A stretch of 64,000 nucleotides of DNA from Bathynomus jamesi (lineage: Eukaryota; Arthropoda; Malacostraca; Isopoda; Cirolanidae): contig JAJOZX010000486.1 in NCBI GenBank assembly GCA_023014485.1, forward strand, positions 1 to 64,000. The letters run 5' to 3'. Under the pieces are notes generated by a model. That model did no database searches. It was not told where the DNA came from and saw only the letters and a program-made list of their open reading frames with translations. Positions within the stretch are counted from its first letter, which is position 1. Every line of letters begins with the position of its first letter. Positions 44,858-57,050 of this stretch are shown here, piece after piece. Both the position numbers and the translations under genes were made by a program.

Positions 44858-45595
44858 GGTAGTAAAGTTAAGGCTTTGTGGGGATAGATCCCACAGCTCA
44901 ACACAAGTGTTGTGGGATATAGGGAGGCAGCGTCTTGGGTTAGGGGATACTCTCTGTCCTTACACACCCCATTTAAAGAGATTTCTCTGCTGAGCGGTGC
45001 CCCCCATAGTACTGTGAGGTATTGAAAAACTCATGATCTTCACTTGACCCACAAACACCTTTAAATGGGAGACCCAAGATGGGTGCACACACATTTCTAC
45101 ATTACTGTACAGTCTTTACAGCCACACCTACATTTTTCTTCCTAAGTGTATATATTGTAATGTATATGGTTGTAAATTTGATTTGGTCCACAATCGATAT
45201 GGACCGTGACTTATTTTTCGTGACATGGTACTAGTATTGATGGATACCGTAATGAAATTGACTGGATTCTCTGGATCTGATATATTTGCATGTCGGTTAT
45301 AAATAGATATAGAGTGTAACATATTTGTGTATAGTAGTCTATTATGACGTGCTCCTCTGGATCCAGAGACTCTATCTTTAGTTTTAAATCGATAATTAGT
45401 TAGTTTTGCTAAATTGGTCATTGCCAATGTACAGGAAGTTGTTACATAAATTTCTTATGTTCTTGTGGTTCGGAACCCACGTAAAATTGTAGGTCCCCTC
45501 CGCCACCACGGAGGACATACACAATTACGAACACAGTTAGGTAGACCAGCCATGAGTGGATCCTAGGGTCTTTGTTGGTCTGAAACATTATAACA
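44858..45595 (+). other. LINE B 3' UTR
   Basis: 740 bp after the ORF2 stop. It contains a hairpin (ATCCCACA with TGTGGGAT, about 44,888-44,921), a second inverted GC-rich stem near 45,495-45,515 (CCTCCGCCACCACGGAGG), and the terminal CATTATAA repeats. An ORF of about 100 codons on minus (45,427-45,128) has an equivalent in the inverted copy (39,639-39,974), but the differences fall at non-synonymous sites and include an indel, so I do not call it a gene. Confidence 0.75.
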
Positions 45596-45602
45596 TTATA
45601 AC

Positions 45603-45664
<62 letters not shown>

Positions 45665-45713
45665 ATATATATCTATATATATTTATGTATATATATATAT
45701 CTATATATATATA

Positions 45714-45760
<47 letters not shown>

Positions 45761-45809
45761 ATATATATATATATATATATCTATATATATATATATATAT
45801 CTATATATA

Positions 45810-45850
<41 letters not shown>

Positions 45851-45900
45851 ATATATATATATATATATATCTATCTATATATATATACCTATCTATATAT

Positions 45901-45941
<41 letters not shown>
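45603..45941. repeat. (AT)n tract, about 340 bp
   Basis: AT run with ATCT interruptions between LINE B and the DNA transposon. Confidence 0.95.
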
Positions 45942-45944
<3 letters not shown>

Positions 45945-48862
45945 GGGTGATGCAAAAGTGGGGGAGTAAAATTTTTTTGTTTCAAATTTTTGAGATACCC
46001 TCTCATTTGGTTTAATTTGGTGGAAAAATGATCCTGGGGAAATTTCGGGTCAAAATTCGAATATTTGGAGGTCGCGCCCGCCATTTGAAAATTTGCTGAT
46101 TTCCATGACACCCAGGAGGTACAGCAAGCGTCACGTTACTTTTTTTTTGAGTGGAAGTTCCCCACGAGGCCTATCATACCATCTTCCTCTTTTCCATTTG
46201 TTCATAAAACAGATACAATACAATAGATATTTATAATAGATACATAGAATGGATATACTCGTAAATTTTACTGTTGCGTCAAAGATACGAGAGTTTTCTT
46301 AGTTTTGTCCGGAAGCTTCTTCCGATAATTTGATACAACTTGCAGTAGATATTGCTTCTGTTGTTCATCATTGGTAATTAATTTGTTATAATCTTCAATC
46401 AGTTTCACTCCTCTTTCAGCAATATCATTAACAACTTTCATGTGATTCACTACGTTCTTTGCAACCCAATAACTCTCATCGAGAAGCCAATCTTCTACTG
46501 GTTTGCTCAAGAACGTTGAAGACAATCCGAGTATACTGAAGAAGGACTTTGTGTTAGCAGTTACAAAATCTTCAAGCTGCTTATTGTCAATAGTTTTGAT
46601 GTCTATTTGTGTCTTCTTTGGAGGATCTGGCTCCGAAGATTTTGTAAGAGCCTCCTTCATTTTTCTTTTGGTGTCAAAGCTGATTTTATCATCAAAGAAA
46701 GCCAATGCGATCAACTCTTCTGAGAGATACCACAAATGATTCTTGAATTTTTCTAAAGCAGCATTTGCTAGTTGTTCATTTGTGCTTTTGTAGCTGTGAA
46801 GATTCTTGAGAAGACTCAGATCATTTCGTGGAGCACTTGCTGCGCAGGGTGCTGAAAACCAATGCTTAATATAAATTGAAACAGAAAACCAACAAATTTC
46901 TTTTAGATTTCTTTCTTCTGTTGCTGTTATTTTGAACTGACTTTTGAACATAAAGATTTTCATTGAATAAATGACTTTCGCCATCCAACGGGCTCTATGA
47001 TAAGCCCCAGGCTTCCTGAATTTTATTCCAGTCGTTGGAGTACCGCCAAGCAAGATGATTGTCAGTTCCAATAACTCTCTGTAATCGTCGCGAGGTTGAT
47101 CTTCATTGATTTTTCTTGCTGCAAAGTTGATGATTTCCTCTTTTTCCTTTTGTGGATAATTTTCTAATTTATCGTATGAAGTTAGATTAATCTTATTCCA
47201 GTTTGTTTTGAATCTTTTGAATAACTGAATGTCAGGGCCTGATGAAGCCTGTAATGCAGGGGATACCACTGCTTCCAACATGATTTCAAGGATATGGTGT
47301 CGACAAGGACACCACAACAAATCTTTCTCCATTTTCTGTTCAATTAGGACACAAGCTCCGTTTTTACGACCTGTGTTCGATGCAGTTGTATCGAAACACA
47401 TGCCTTTTACCTTATCTATTAGATTCCAATCAATGATCGCCTGATGTACTGCATTTGCAGTATCCTTTCCTGTGCCATGATCTATATTTGGCACTCCAAG
47501 CAGTTGATCTTCTCCACTGCCAGAGATTAGGACTGGCAACCGATCAACAACCTCATTCCCGGTAATGTCTTCGAGGAGTTTGCCATCCCAATGAACAATC
47601 AAGGGTTTGTCAGCTTGAAATTCTTCTTTCAAGTTTTCACTGAACTTCTTTCTTGATTTCTGTCTTGCCCTGCGAATCGATGAGTAGCTAACATTGTAAT
47701 TCTCTGGATCTTTTCCACATTTGCGATCGTTGGAATAATTATTAAAGAGGCTGATCGGTCGCTGATCTTAGCAACATCCAATGAGGAAAGCAGATTTTCA
47801 TTCATAATCTTGAATTTTTTTCTTGGAAGGCCTCTTTTGGATGTTGAGGGCACTTCCAGATCTACTTCTTCTTCCGTAGATGCAGGTGAATCACTGCAGG
47901 AACTGCTGCTGCTTGCAAGAACAACTGTTTCATCAAATGCACTTGATTCATGTAACCTTTTCTTATCCATTTTTTCATGTCTCTTCGCAGCTTCATTTCG
48001 ACGTTTTTCTTCATCCTTATCAACTGCCATCATTTTACCCTTTCGACCTTCCCTTTGTAGCCGTAGAAACTCTCTATCTTCCTCAATAGTTATTAACTCG
48101 TTAGCATTTGCATGCGCAATATCAAAGAGTCCATCCAATTTTTCTTTCCATGTATTCTCTTTCTCTATTGAAAACTTCGATTTTTTTCCTTTGCTCTTCT
48201 TCAGCCCTTGCCACTCATCATACAGTTTATTAATTTCTTCACAACATTACATTTCTGGGTTGTTGGTATTCCTGCTCTCTGCCACACTTCCAATACATCA
48301 TTAACGGTTGAAGTTAATGCTTCTCTGACAGTTTCATTCTTGATATGTTTATAATTCATGAATAAGGAAATTACTTCTTTCTTTGATGGAAGCTTACTTT
48401 GATTCAATTTATCTATTTGTTGACCGATCAGCCAGATATCTGTTGAGCTTCTTGATCTCATTTTTGTCACAATTAAGATAGAGGAAATAGAAGAGAAATT
48501 GAGGCGGAGAGACTCACTGATATAGCACCTCTCCTGGACACTGCCACAAGCACACTGCGATACCGATTTCCTTGAACGCTATTTGCTCATATACGCATCA
48601 CCTACCACTCTGCCTCCAGCAAACCTGCACAAAACCTGCAACCTGCAACAAACCTGCAACAAAAATAAGAACAAATTCAAAAAAATTTGATTTTACTCTA
48701 ATTTTTTGTAATTTTCAAATTTTCAATTGGCGGGCGCGACCTCTGAATGTTATTTGTTTGACCTGGAATTTCTCACAGGGTGTTTTTGTGACAAATTGGA
48801 ACAAATGAGGGGGTATCCCTAAAAATCCACGATGGTCATGATTTGTGCATCACCCTAATATA
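45942..48862 (-). mobile_element. Unclassified DNA transposon, ~2.9 kb
   Basis: The termini are inverted (ATTAGGGTGATGCA at the left, its complement at 48,847-48,862), both set in (AT)n, so the target duplication cannot be read. Subterminal regions on both sides share a GGCGGGCGCGACCTC-like segment in inverse orientation (near 46,070 and 48,730). One decayed transposase-like gene fills the interior. Confidence 0.8.
46268..48470 (-). pseudogene. Transposase-like protein, RNase H-type fold suspected
   Basis: Three frames read as one protein: 48,470-48,201, 48,138-47,629 and about 47,735-46,268. The N-terminal part (W-Q-R-A-G-I-P-T-T) and the L-F-D-I-A-H-A motif belong to a protein type I know only as a repeated, unannotated family in arthropods and cnidarians. 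The C-terminal part has M-C-F-D-T-T-A-S-N-T-G and C-P-C-R-H-H, resembling the D...N and C-x2-H segments of hAT/P/Kolobok-type DDE transposases. Frameshifts near 48,210 and 47,730 disable it. Superfamily not resolved. Confidence 0.65.
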
Positions 48863-48970
48863 TATATATATATCTATATATATATATATATATATATCTA
48901 TATATATCTATATATATATCTATATCTATATATATATCTATATATATATATATATCTATATATATATATA
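48863..48970. repeat. (AT)n tract
   Basis: AT/ATCT run between two DNA transposons. Confidence 0.95.
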
Positions 48971-48972
48971 TA

Positions 48973-49898
48973 CAGGGTGGGCGGAAAGTAGCTCCCTATT
49001 TTGGATTGGTAAAAAAATACGTATATTATCCATTTATTTCAGAAGAAATAATATGAAAAGGTAGGCATACATGGTAGGTTTTCTCTAAAATTCAATGTGG
49101 GCTCCAACTCTTTCCACCAACTTCTGGAGCCGCCCAGGAATGGCGTCCACTGACTTTAGCAGGAACTCCGGCGGGATGGAGGACATGACTTCCCGAATTC
49201 GGTCCTCCAGTTCTTCCAATGTCCTCGGTTTGGTGCGGTAGACTTCTTCCTTTACCCACCCCCAAAGAAAGAAGTCGCACGGTTACCGCTGAAAAACGGC
49301 AGAATCGGTTCAGTGTAACGGTGTGGTGTGGTATGACCTCAGATCAGGTTGTGGGCCCGTTCCTTCTGCGCAACACCATGAATGCTGAGCGGTACCTGCT
49401 ATGTTGCGAAACGAGGTCTGGCCGGTTGTCAGCACATGGAGAACATCGACGATCTGATATTTATGCAAGATGGCGCCCCTCCGCACTTCGCTCTTGTTGT
49501 CCGTGAGTGGCTGGATGCCCACTTCCCTGGGCGTTGGATGGGTCGTCGTGGTCCACATCAATGGCCAGCCAGGAGCCCCGACTTGACACCGTGCGACTTC
49601 TTTCTTTGGGGGTGGGTAAAGGAAGAAGTCTACCGCACCAAACCGAGGACATTGGAAGAACTGGAGGACCGAATTCGGTAAGTCATGTCCTCCATCCCGC
49701 CGGAGTTCCTGCTAAAGTCAGTGGACGCCATTCCTGGGCGGCTCCAGAAGCTGGTGGAAAGAGTTGGAGCCCACATTGAATTTTAGAGAAAACCTACCAT
49801 GTATGCCTACCTTTTCATATTATTTCTTCTGAAATAAATGGATAATATACGTATTTTTTTACCAATCCAAAATAGGGAGCTACTTTCCGCCCACCCTG
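48973..49898. mobile_element. Palindromic Tc1/mariner element (926 bp)
   Basis: Flanked by TA. The two ~309-bp arms (48,973-49,281 and 49,590-49,898) are near-perfect inverted copies that contain not only the terminal repeat (CAGGGTGGGCGGAAAG) but also the 3' end of the transposase gene. Only the centre (49,282-49,589) is single copy. Confidence 0.9.
49285..49681 (+). pseudogene. Tc1/mariner transposase, C-terminal half
   Basis: Frames 49,285-49,400 (V-T-V-W-C-G-M-T-S, V-V-G-P-F-L-L) and 49,382-49,681 (F-M-Q-D-G-A-P-P-H-F, then W-P-A-R-S-P-D-L-T-P-C-D-F-F-L-W-G) join by a frameshift near 49,395. The second and third catalytic Asp positions are present. The N-terminal DNA-binding domain and the first Asp are missing, replaced by an inverted copy of the 3' end. 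Confidence 0.88.
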
Positions 49899-49900
49899 TA

Positions 49901-50260
<360 letters not shown>

Positions 50261-51781
50261 TGTTAACCCCTCCGTCTATGGCCCTGGGGTGGTTCGGATC
50301 GACGGGGTTTCTAGTTAGGAGCCAGCAACGGATATTTCTTCTATAACATTCTAATTCTTTTCCGCCGGTCAAATGGTGAGTCGGCACTTGTTAAACTCTT
50401 GGCTACAGACTCGCCAGACTGTTATGCCAATATCTTCTATGGTGCTTGGGTTGTGTCTTTTGTAGTTTACTTCTAAAAATGTACAGGTAGTGCTCTGAAT
50501 TTACAGGGGAAGAGGTTCGACCTCTTTCGACCATGGCTCAGGCCGGAATCTAAAAAGTTAAGGAGGCAAGGGGCCTCTGCCCCCTCCTCGCAGCGAGGCT
50601 GCTAACAAGGGAGGCTCGTAGCAGTGACCAAAGCAGAGTCTCGTAATGAAGTGCCGTGCATTTTACAAATACATGTGTAATATAAGCCTAAATGTTGGGG
50701 GAAGACAGTTGAAGGTTAAGTTCCCCCCTTTTAAACACATGATCAGATGTTTGAAAGATTCCAAATAAAAATGTAAAAAAATAAAAAACTAATCGTATAT
50801 TTTTGCCGAATCTTCATTTCTGAAGGCGATATCATTTCATAGTAGTACATAAGTACAATTTAAGTACACGACTGAGTATGTATTAATTTTGGTTCATTAC
50901 AATTACGATTACAATTACCAATTAATTCATATTCACTTATTATTGTTTAATTACACTTCTATTAAAGTACATTCTTACATTATATATTAAATCATTACAT
51001 TTAATTACAGTTTCATTGAAGTACATTACGTCGTTTACCATTCTTACAGTGTTTTTATATATTTATATATGGTTATAATATATGGTTATAATATATGGTT
51101 ATAATATATGGTTATTAGTACAACACAAGTACATGAGACATGACACAAATACTATAACATAACGCATGATAATGTTATAAATTCGAATCAGAGCGAAAGG
51201 AGATTTTTATCTTTGAAGCGTTCAATTTTGCCATATTAGCGGAATTTGATAACTTAACTAAGCATTTTCGAGTTCAATGCGGGAGGTGATTTAATAAAAA
51301 ATAATAAAAAAAATAATACGAGAACGTATTTGTGCGTTTTCGAACCAATGCCTAAAGTTTTGCTTTTCATAGACTGACACGAGTAAAAATGAATATTTAA
51401 TAAAATTTATATAGGGTAATGGTCAAGTTAAGATATGGACGTATAGTTGAATAGGGTTGAATAATAATATTTATACTACATAGCATATAAATAATGACTT
51501 CCATAGAGTGTGCACTTTTTATTATGATGTTAAAGAATTTTCATACATTGAATACTGGAGATATGATGAAGGGAAATTAATGACGGGAAAATGTGACGTC
51601 ATAGTTATTGAATTTGTACGTATAGTACAAATCATTATTAGGAAGATTTACAAGAACGAATTAGAGACAAAGAGTGGGTATTAATGAATAAGAAGTACAA
51701 ATCGAAATTCTATCCAAAACTCGCTTAGGCGATTTTGGTTTCTCATGTAAAAATGAATATGGATTATTCTTTGTTAATTTT

Positions 51782-51869
<88 letters not shown>

Positions 51870-52059
51870 AGGACTATTTTTTGCTGAGCAAACTTTGCTA
51901 TGGGTAAACACTAGAGTTTTGACGTGAAAAATTCACCAAACGTTTTCTATTACTTGAAAAAAATAGAGAAAATTGCTTTTCGGGACAAACCATCTTATCT
52001 GTTTATATAACCTTACCTTACAAAGGTTTCGCGCTATGATTTCTCATTTCGCGAAGGTC
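50261..52059. other. Unassigned AT-rich DNA inside the large unit
   Basis: No gene recognised. It holds four tandem copies of a ~15-mer ATATATGGTTATAAT (51,063-51,116) and an (AT)n run (51,785-51,865). With 53,125-53,607 it is the only interior of the 17.85-kb unit not explained by a named element. Confidence 0.6.
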
Positions 52060-53040
52060 AAGCTTGTCGCCCCTCCTCACGAGTTGGCCTGGTGAAGTAG
52101 TGAGTTGGATTCTTGCGCTCTCCACCTCACATAGCCAGGTACACACGGCTCATCGAGGATTGTTCTGAGCCAGGCGTCTAGTCTTCTTTTGAAGATTTCC
52201 ACTGCAACTCCCTTCGTGTTTCTTAGGTCTTTGGGCAACTGATTAAACAATTTCGGTCCTCTCACTACAAAACTATTTTCTTTCATGGTTAAGGATGTTC
52301 CCTGTCTCGCCTTCAATTTGGAAATACGACACAGTCTACCGCTTCTACTTTCCACCGTTGTTTGGGGAGTTATAGTATTCAGAGTAAAATTAGGGACTAG
52401 TTCTCTCATTATTTTCCAAGTGTAAATAATGGTGTATCTCTCTCTTCTCCTTTCCAGTGAATATAGGTCTAGTTCTCGTAACCTTCCCCAGTAATTTAGT
52501 TCTTTGCACTCCTTGATCTTGGCTGTGAAGCTTCTTTGGATCCCTTCCAGCTGTCTAATGTCTTCTTTTTTATATGGGGATGATAGGACCGTGGCACCGT
52601 GCAGTATTCCAATTTGGGTATTATCAGGGTTTTCAGTTGAGGAATCATTACATTCCTATCCCTTCGTTTAAAGTTTCTCAATATTTGACCCGTTATTCTC
52701 TTTGCTCTGTTTATTGCTATCTTATTTTGTGTTTCAAATTTCGCATCATCTGTCATTACAATCCCTAAATCTTTTGCTCTGGAATTTCTCTGAATTTCCT
52801 GTCCAATTGCGGTACAATATTCCATGGATTTTAGGTCTTCTCTTTTTCCGTACCGTAATAGCTGAAATTTCTCGGTGTTAAACTTCATATTGTTGTCTTC
52901 CGTCCACTTGTACATACTCTTTATGTAGGTTTGTAGAGATCGTATGTCTTCTGGGGTTTCTTATTTTTCTACTGATCTTTGTGTCATCTGCAAAGGATAT
53001 TACTGTGCTGTCTCTGGTAACGTCCTCATCTGTCAGTTTG
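52060..53040 (-). pseudogene. LINE family C copy 2, 5'-truncated
   Basis: On minus: S-F-A-D-D-T-K-I-S (about 53,000-52,970), then M-K-F-N-T-E-K-F-Q-L-L-R-Y-G, K-D-L-G-I-V-M, and the C-terminus D-E-P-C-V-P-G-Y with S-N-S-L-L-H-Q. Frameshifts near 52,950 and between 52,496 and 52,409 split it. Its 5' break abuts (AT)n at 53,041, as in copy 1. Confidence 0.85.
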
Positions 53041-53078
53041 CATATATATATATAATATATATAATATATATATAATAC

Positions 53079-53124
<46 letters not shown>
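53041..53124. repeat. (AT)n/(GT)n compound microsatellite
   Basis: AT run followed by an uninterrupted (GT)n of about 35 bp. Confidence 0.95.
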
Positions 53125-53128
<4 letters not shown>

Positions 53129-53607
53129 TTGTGTATTATATAATGTTGATGAACTTATCTGATTTGAAATAAGCCAAGAAACAACATTATTCTTTAAACT
53201 CATAGTCATAGGTGATGATTCTCTTATGGAATGGTAACTGTGTAAAGTGAAAGTGAATGTGATGGTATATATCGATGTAAATAACAGAAAACTACATATT
53301 TAAAGGTAAATAAACATATATGCGTGTGATATGAATATATATTGTATTTGAAGGTCATCTCGTTTGAAAATAAGCCAGTTTCCCTTGAAAAAGAGAGAAA
53401 TTAATTTATTTACATTAAAATAATAAATGTTCATTTTATTTTTCATAATACAGATCTTAAACAAAACTTGTTTTCGATTTAAAATATGTTCATTCTGATT
53501 TTGATTTATGTATTGTTCGCAATTTGTTAACATTTGAAAATTGGATGTACTGATGTCGATGCGTAATCTCGTTAGGCCTATTAAAACCTTTCAGATATTC
53601 ATTTTAA
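53125..53607. other. Unassigned AT-rich DNA
   Basis: No gene recognised between the microsatellite and the right terminal repeat. Confidence 0.6.
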
Positions 53608-54020
53608 GTTTTCATTTCTACTGTCTGGCGGAACTTGCCTGAACAGAAAGTACTCGAATGTATGTATGTTTTTGCATGTTTGTTCTTGTTTGCCTCATGA
53701 AAGAACTTTTTTGAAGGAGGAAGGCCAGGATCAACCCTTTCTTAAATTTTTTTTTGAAGGAAGGTGAAGACGAATCATTTAAAATTTAATTTTTAAAATT
53801 AAAAAAAAAAAAAAAAATTAATTTTGTTTTAAAATTTTATTTTTGAATGAAGGTGAAAACGTTTTTTTTTTTTTTTTTTTTTTTTTGAAGGACTATGAAA
53901 GACACCTCATAAAAGAGGGACCGTCATGAAGGACGGTGAAGGATACTCATGAAGGACGGTGAGGGGGGGAAATTTTCAAATTGATCCATTTTCTGTCTCC
54001 CTTTTTGCGGCTATACTACT
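53608..54020 (-). repeat. Right terminal inverted repeat of the 17.85-kb unit
   Basis: Inverse of 36,170-36,579. It ends GGCTATACTACT, followed by GAGGTT. Confidence 0.9.
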
Positions 54021-54026
54021 GAGGTT

Positions 54027-54164
54027 GTAGGATCAAGTATTTGCAACGACATAAGTGACTGAGAAAGCGTGTGTGGAAGGAATTTCAAGGTGTACATGAC
54101 TCGTTTTGGATCTTTAGAAAGGGCATGATAGTGAATAAAGAAGCAGTGTGGAAGGTTTTGAATA
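54027..54164 (+). pseudogene. LINE family D fragment 3 (RT)
   Basis: Continues fragment 2. In changing frames it reads G-C-R, E-K-V/S-V-C-G, V-Y-M-T-R-F-G-S-L-E-R-A and E-A-V-W-K-V-L-N-I, which fit the V-Y-(W)-A-F-M-D-L-E-K-A-Y-D and E-A-L-W-Q-V-L-R blocks of that LINE type. Interrupted at 54,165 by a mariner element. Confidence 0.7.
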
Positions 54165-55417
54165 TACCGGGTGTACATAAAGTCAGGATCTATTTTTGTG
54201 AAGCACATTGAAATTATATGGAATTCAATCATAAAATGATAGTGGTAACATTTATTAAATAATTAAGAGTAGGATTCGACGTCACGCCCATCAGTATCCC
54301 TGCACAGCTCAAATCGTTCCGCAGCATTTCTAAACACATTCTGGAGCATTTGCGGGGTTATGTTATCTGCAGCAGTTCGTATACGTAAGTTCTCAAGACT
54401 CGTAATCTTCGTCTGATAGACGTGCGACTCGATAAAGCCCCATGCAAAGAAATCTAAAGGGGTTAAATCTGGTCATCTCGCGACACAAGGTCTGTTGCTT
54501 CCGCGTCCGATCCAGCGATTTGGAAAACGTCCATTTAGATAATCCTGAACAATTTTGGCATAGTGACAAGGAGCACCATCATGTTTATTCTAAGGTACTA
54601 ACAGTTTAAAGACTGAATATGATCATGTTCATTAATCCTGTGGCCATTGTCTAAAGACTATTTCAGATATTTATTTAGTTCTATTGCTAAGCGCCCTCGG
54701 CACGAGTTAGAGCCTCGCCAGAGGTAGGTATATGTACGAAGTTTTTTGGTGTTTGGCCAAACAATATTGGTTATAAAGATTTTTTAAGGTTCATTTTACA
54801 GTAGTATTTATATTTGTTATACTGATTTTTTAAGTATGATATTATGGTAGTATTCATGTGTGTAGAGTACCTAAGTTTTCAAGACTCGTAATCTTCGTCT
54901 GATAGACGTGCGACTCGATAAAGCCCCATGCAAAGAAATCTAAAGGGGTTAAATCTGGTCATCTCGCGACACAAGGTCTGTTGCTTCCGCGTCCGATCCA
55001 GCGATTTGGAAAACGTCCATTTAGATAATCCTGAACAATTTTGGCATAGTGACAAGGAGCACCATCATGTTTATTCTAAGGTACTAACAGTTTAAAGACT
55101 GAATATGATCTGTATAGAATGTTCATTTAAATCGTGAGTCATATCCGCTACATCACTTTGTATCCGTCAAGGTAATTTCATTTTTTGGATTACCCTGTAT
55201 CTGTGTTTTTTTCCTCTAGTATTACCTAGAAAAAAATAGCACGCACAAATCTATTAATAGCAACTGACGTCACTATTATGAGTCATAATGCGTGGATGAC
55301 TCGTTATCTTACCGGAAACGGAGTGATTTCTTGTTTACTTTTATCGAATTTATATTCTTTCTTTCTTCTTTTTTACCGGATGTATATATTAAAGAGAGAG
55401 AGAGATACAGAGAGAGA

Positions 55418-55421
<4 letters not shown>

Positions 55422-55470
<49 letters not shown>

Positions 55471-55471
55471 T
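55422..55471. repeat. (TAA)n microsatellite
   Basis: About 16 TAA units, preceded by a short GA run (55,393-55,420), inside the fold-back mariner. Confidence 0.95.
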
Positions 55472-56007
55472 AATTTCATTAGCTTACAAAGAGAACGAAC
55501 GTTGCCAGACGTGAAGTTGACCGGCATGATCATTAATCCTGTGGCCATTGTCTAAAGACTATTTCAGATATTTATTTAGTTCTATTGCGGTAGCGCCCAC
55601 GGCACGTGTTAGAGCCTCGCCAGAGGTAGTATATGTACGAAGTTTTTTTTGTGTTTGGCCAAACAATATTGGTTACAAAGATTTTTTAAGGTTCATTTTA
55701 CAGTAGTATTTATATTTGTTATACTGATTTTTTAAGTATGATATTATGGTAGTATTCATGTGTGTAGAGTACCTAAGTTTTCAAGACTCGTAATCTTCGT
55801 CTGATAGACGTGCGACTCGATAAAGCCCCATGCAAAGAAATCTAAAGGGGTTAATCTGGTCATCTCGCGACACAAGGTCTGTTGCTTCCGCGTCCGATCC
55901 AGCGATTTGGAAAACGTCCATTTAGATAATCCTGAACAATTTTGGCTAGTGACAAGGAGCACCATCCTGTTGATAGACGACGGTACAAACAATCCTATCC
56001 CCGTCGT

Positions 56008-56335
56008 CTATCAACATGTTGGTGCTCCTTGTCACTATGCCAAAATTGTTCAGGATTATCTAAATGGACGTTTTCCAAATCGCTGGATCGGACGAGGAAG
56101 CAACAGACCTCGGCCAGCGAGATCACCAGATTTAACCCCTTTAGATTTCTTTGCATGGGTCTTTATCAAATCGCACGTCTATCAGACGAAGATTACGAGT
56201 CTTGAGAACTTACGTATACGAACTGCTGCAGATAACATAACCCCGCAAATGCTCCAGAAGGTGTTTAGAAATGCTGCGGAACGATTTGAGCTGTGCAGGG
56301 ATACTGATGGGCGTCACGTCGAATCCTACTCTTAA
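56008..56335 (+). pseudogene. Tc1/mariner transposase C-terminal fragment
   Basis: About 108 codons. A Q-H-V-G-A-P-C-H-Y segment stands where mariner has Q-x-D-G-A-P: the catalytic Asp is Val here. It is followed by N-R-W-I-G-R-G and P-A-R-S-P-D-L-T-P-L-D-F-F-A-W with the third Asp kept. It ends at TAA 56,333-56,335. The upstream half of the open frame (55,907-56,007) is antisense transposase sequence, not a genuine N-terminus. Inactive. Confidence 0.85.
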
Positions 56336-56433
56336 TTATTTAGTAAATGTTACCACTATCATTTTATGACTGAATTCTATATAATTTCAAAGTGCTTCAC
56401 AAAAATAGACCCTGACTTTATGTACACCCTGCA

Positions 56434-56540
56434 TATAGGATTGATGGTAGAATCATGAATGTGGTGAAATAGGTTGAAATGGTGGAGGTTTGTTAGAAGT
56501 ACGCAAGTTCGGGACTGGCTGTTTTATTTTTGAGATCTAG
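56434..56540 (+). pseudogene. LINE family D fragment 4 (RT)
   Basis: Directly after the mariner, the reading N-I-(Y-R)-I-D-G-R-I-M-N-V-V-K continues fragment 3 in the same frame, as expected for an interrupted RT. It fades after about 56,540. Confidence 0.6.
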
Positions 56541-56559
56541 TAGCATCACCACGCACGAC

Positions 56560-57050
56560 GTATGAAACGCCGCAGGTATAGAGTTTTACCTTGTGCGGAG
56601 ACGCTGATCCACCAGGACGACTGTGTGGATATATGCGCGAGTTTCACTTTCTGCCGTTTCTCCTTTTCATTACCTTCTGTACTTTACATCTGGGTTGTTC
56701 CAGCGTTCTCGTCAAAAATCTTCGGGAAATGAGAATATATGCATGCGTTTACAATCGTGTTGCGTTCCCCTTCGCAATATGTGAACACGTTAGCATTGAT
56801 AAGCTTTTTGTTCTTGATGTATTGCAGCCTATTTTCATGGCTTTGACGAAGCCTTCCCTGGGTGTAGGCTTTAGTTGACACTAAGGACTTACTTAGCGTG
56901 TACCCTACATGGTCCATTGGATTCGTATCTAGGGATTTACCTGGTCATGGAAGGCAATTCCATGGCTGTTACGAGACCTTTGCGTAGCACGAGCGGTGAG
57001 CTGGGGATCATCTTGCATGGATACACTTTGGTATGGAGATACATTTTTAT
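56560..57050 (-). pseudogene. Possible decayed Tc1-like transposase
   Basis: Minus-strand frames hold D-D-P-Q-L-T-A-R-A (near 57,015) and R-L-Q-Y-I-K-N-K-K (near 56,815), which loosely recall the N-terminal half of Tc1 transposases. Several stops and frame changes. Weak; could be coincidence. Confidence 0.25.

Larger units (their letters stand above)
40495..45595 (+). mobile_element. LINE family B copy 2: full-length CR1
   Basis: Layout: 5' UTR (40,495-41,082, with a T run at 41,059-41,077), ORF1 (41,083-42,021), ORF2 (about 42,065-44,857), 3' UTR (to 45,595), ending in three 8-bp repeats of CATTATAA, the type of short-repeat tail typical of CR1, then (AT)n. It is AT-richer than family A and encodes the same protein architecture at clearly lower similarity. 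Confidence 0.88.
54167..56431. mobile_element. Fold-back Tc1/mariner element with internal duplications (2.27 kb)
   Basis: The ends CCGGGTGTACATAAAGTCAGG and its inverse sit at a TA (left) or its likely mutated form CA (right). The left arm (54,167-54,595) is an inverted copy of the transposase 3' end at 56,010-56,431. Two further minus-oriented copies of part of it lie at 54,870-55,085 and 55,771-55,970, and a ~440-bp block (54,633-55,070) is repeated at 55,531-55,970. An inverted GATAGACGACGG/CCGTCGTCTATC pair marks the centre of the hairpin (55,973-56,012). Confidence 0.85.

Noticed and set aside
45556..45912. Tyr/Ile repeat ORFs
   Set aside because: Pure (AT)n translation.
56591..56878. 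Secreted-looking 95-codon ORF
   Set aside because: The hydrophobic stretch is short and the opposite strand looks like decayed transposase; no splice or homology support.
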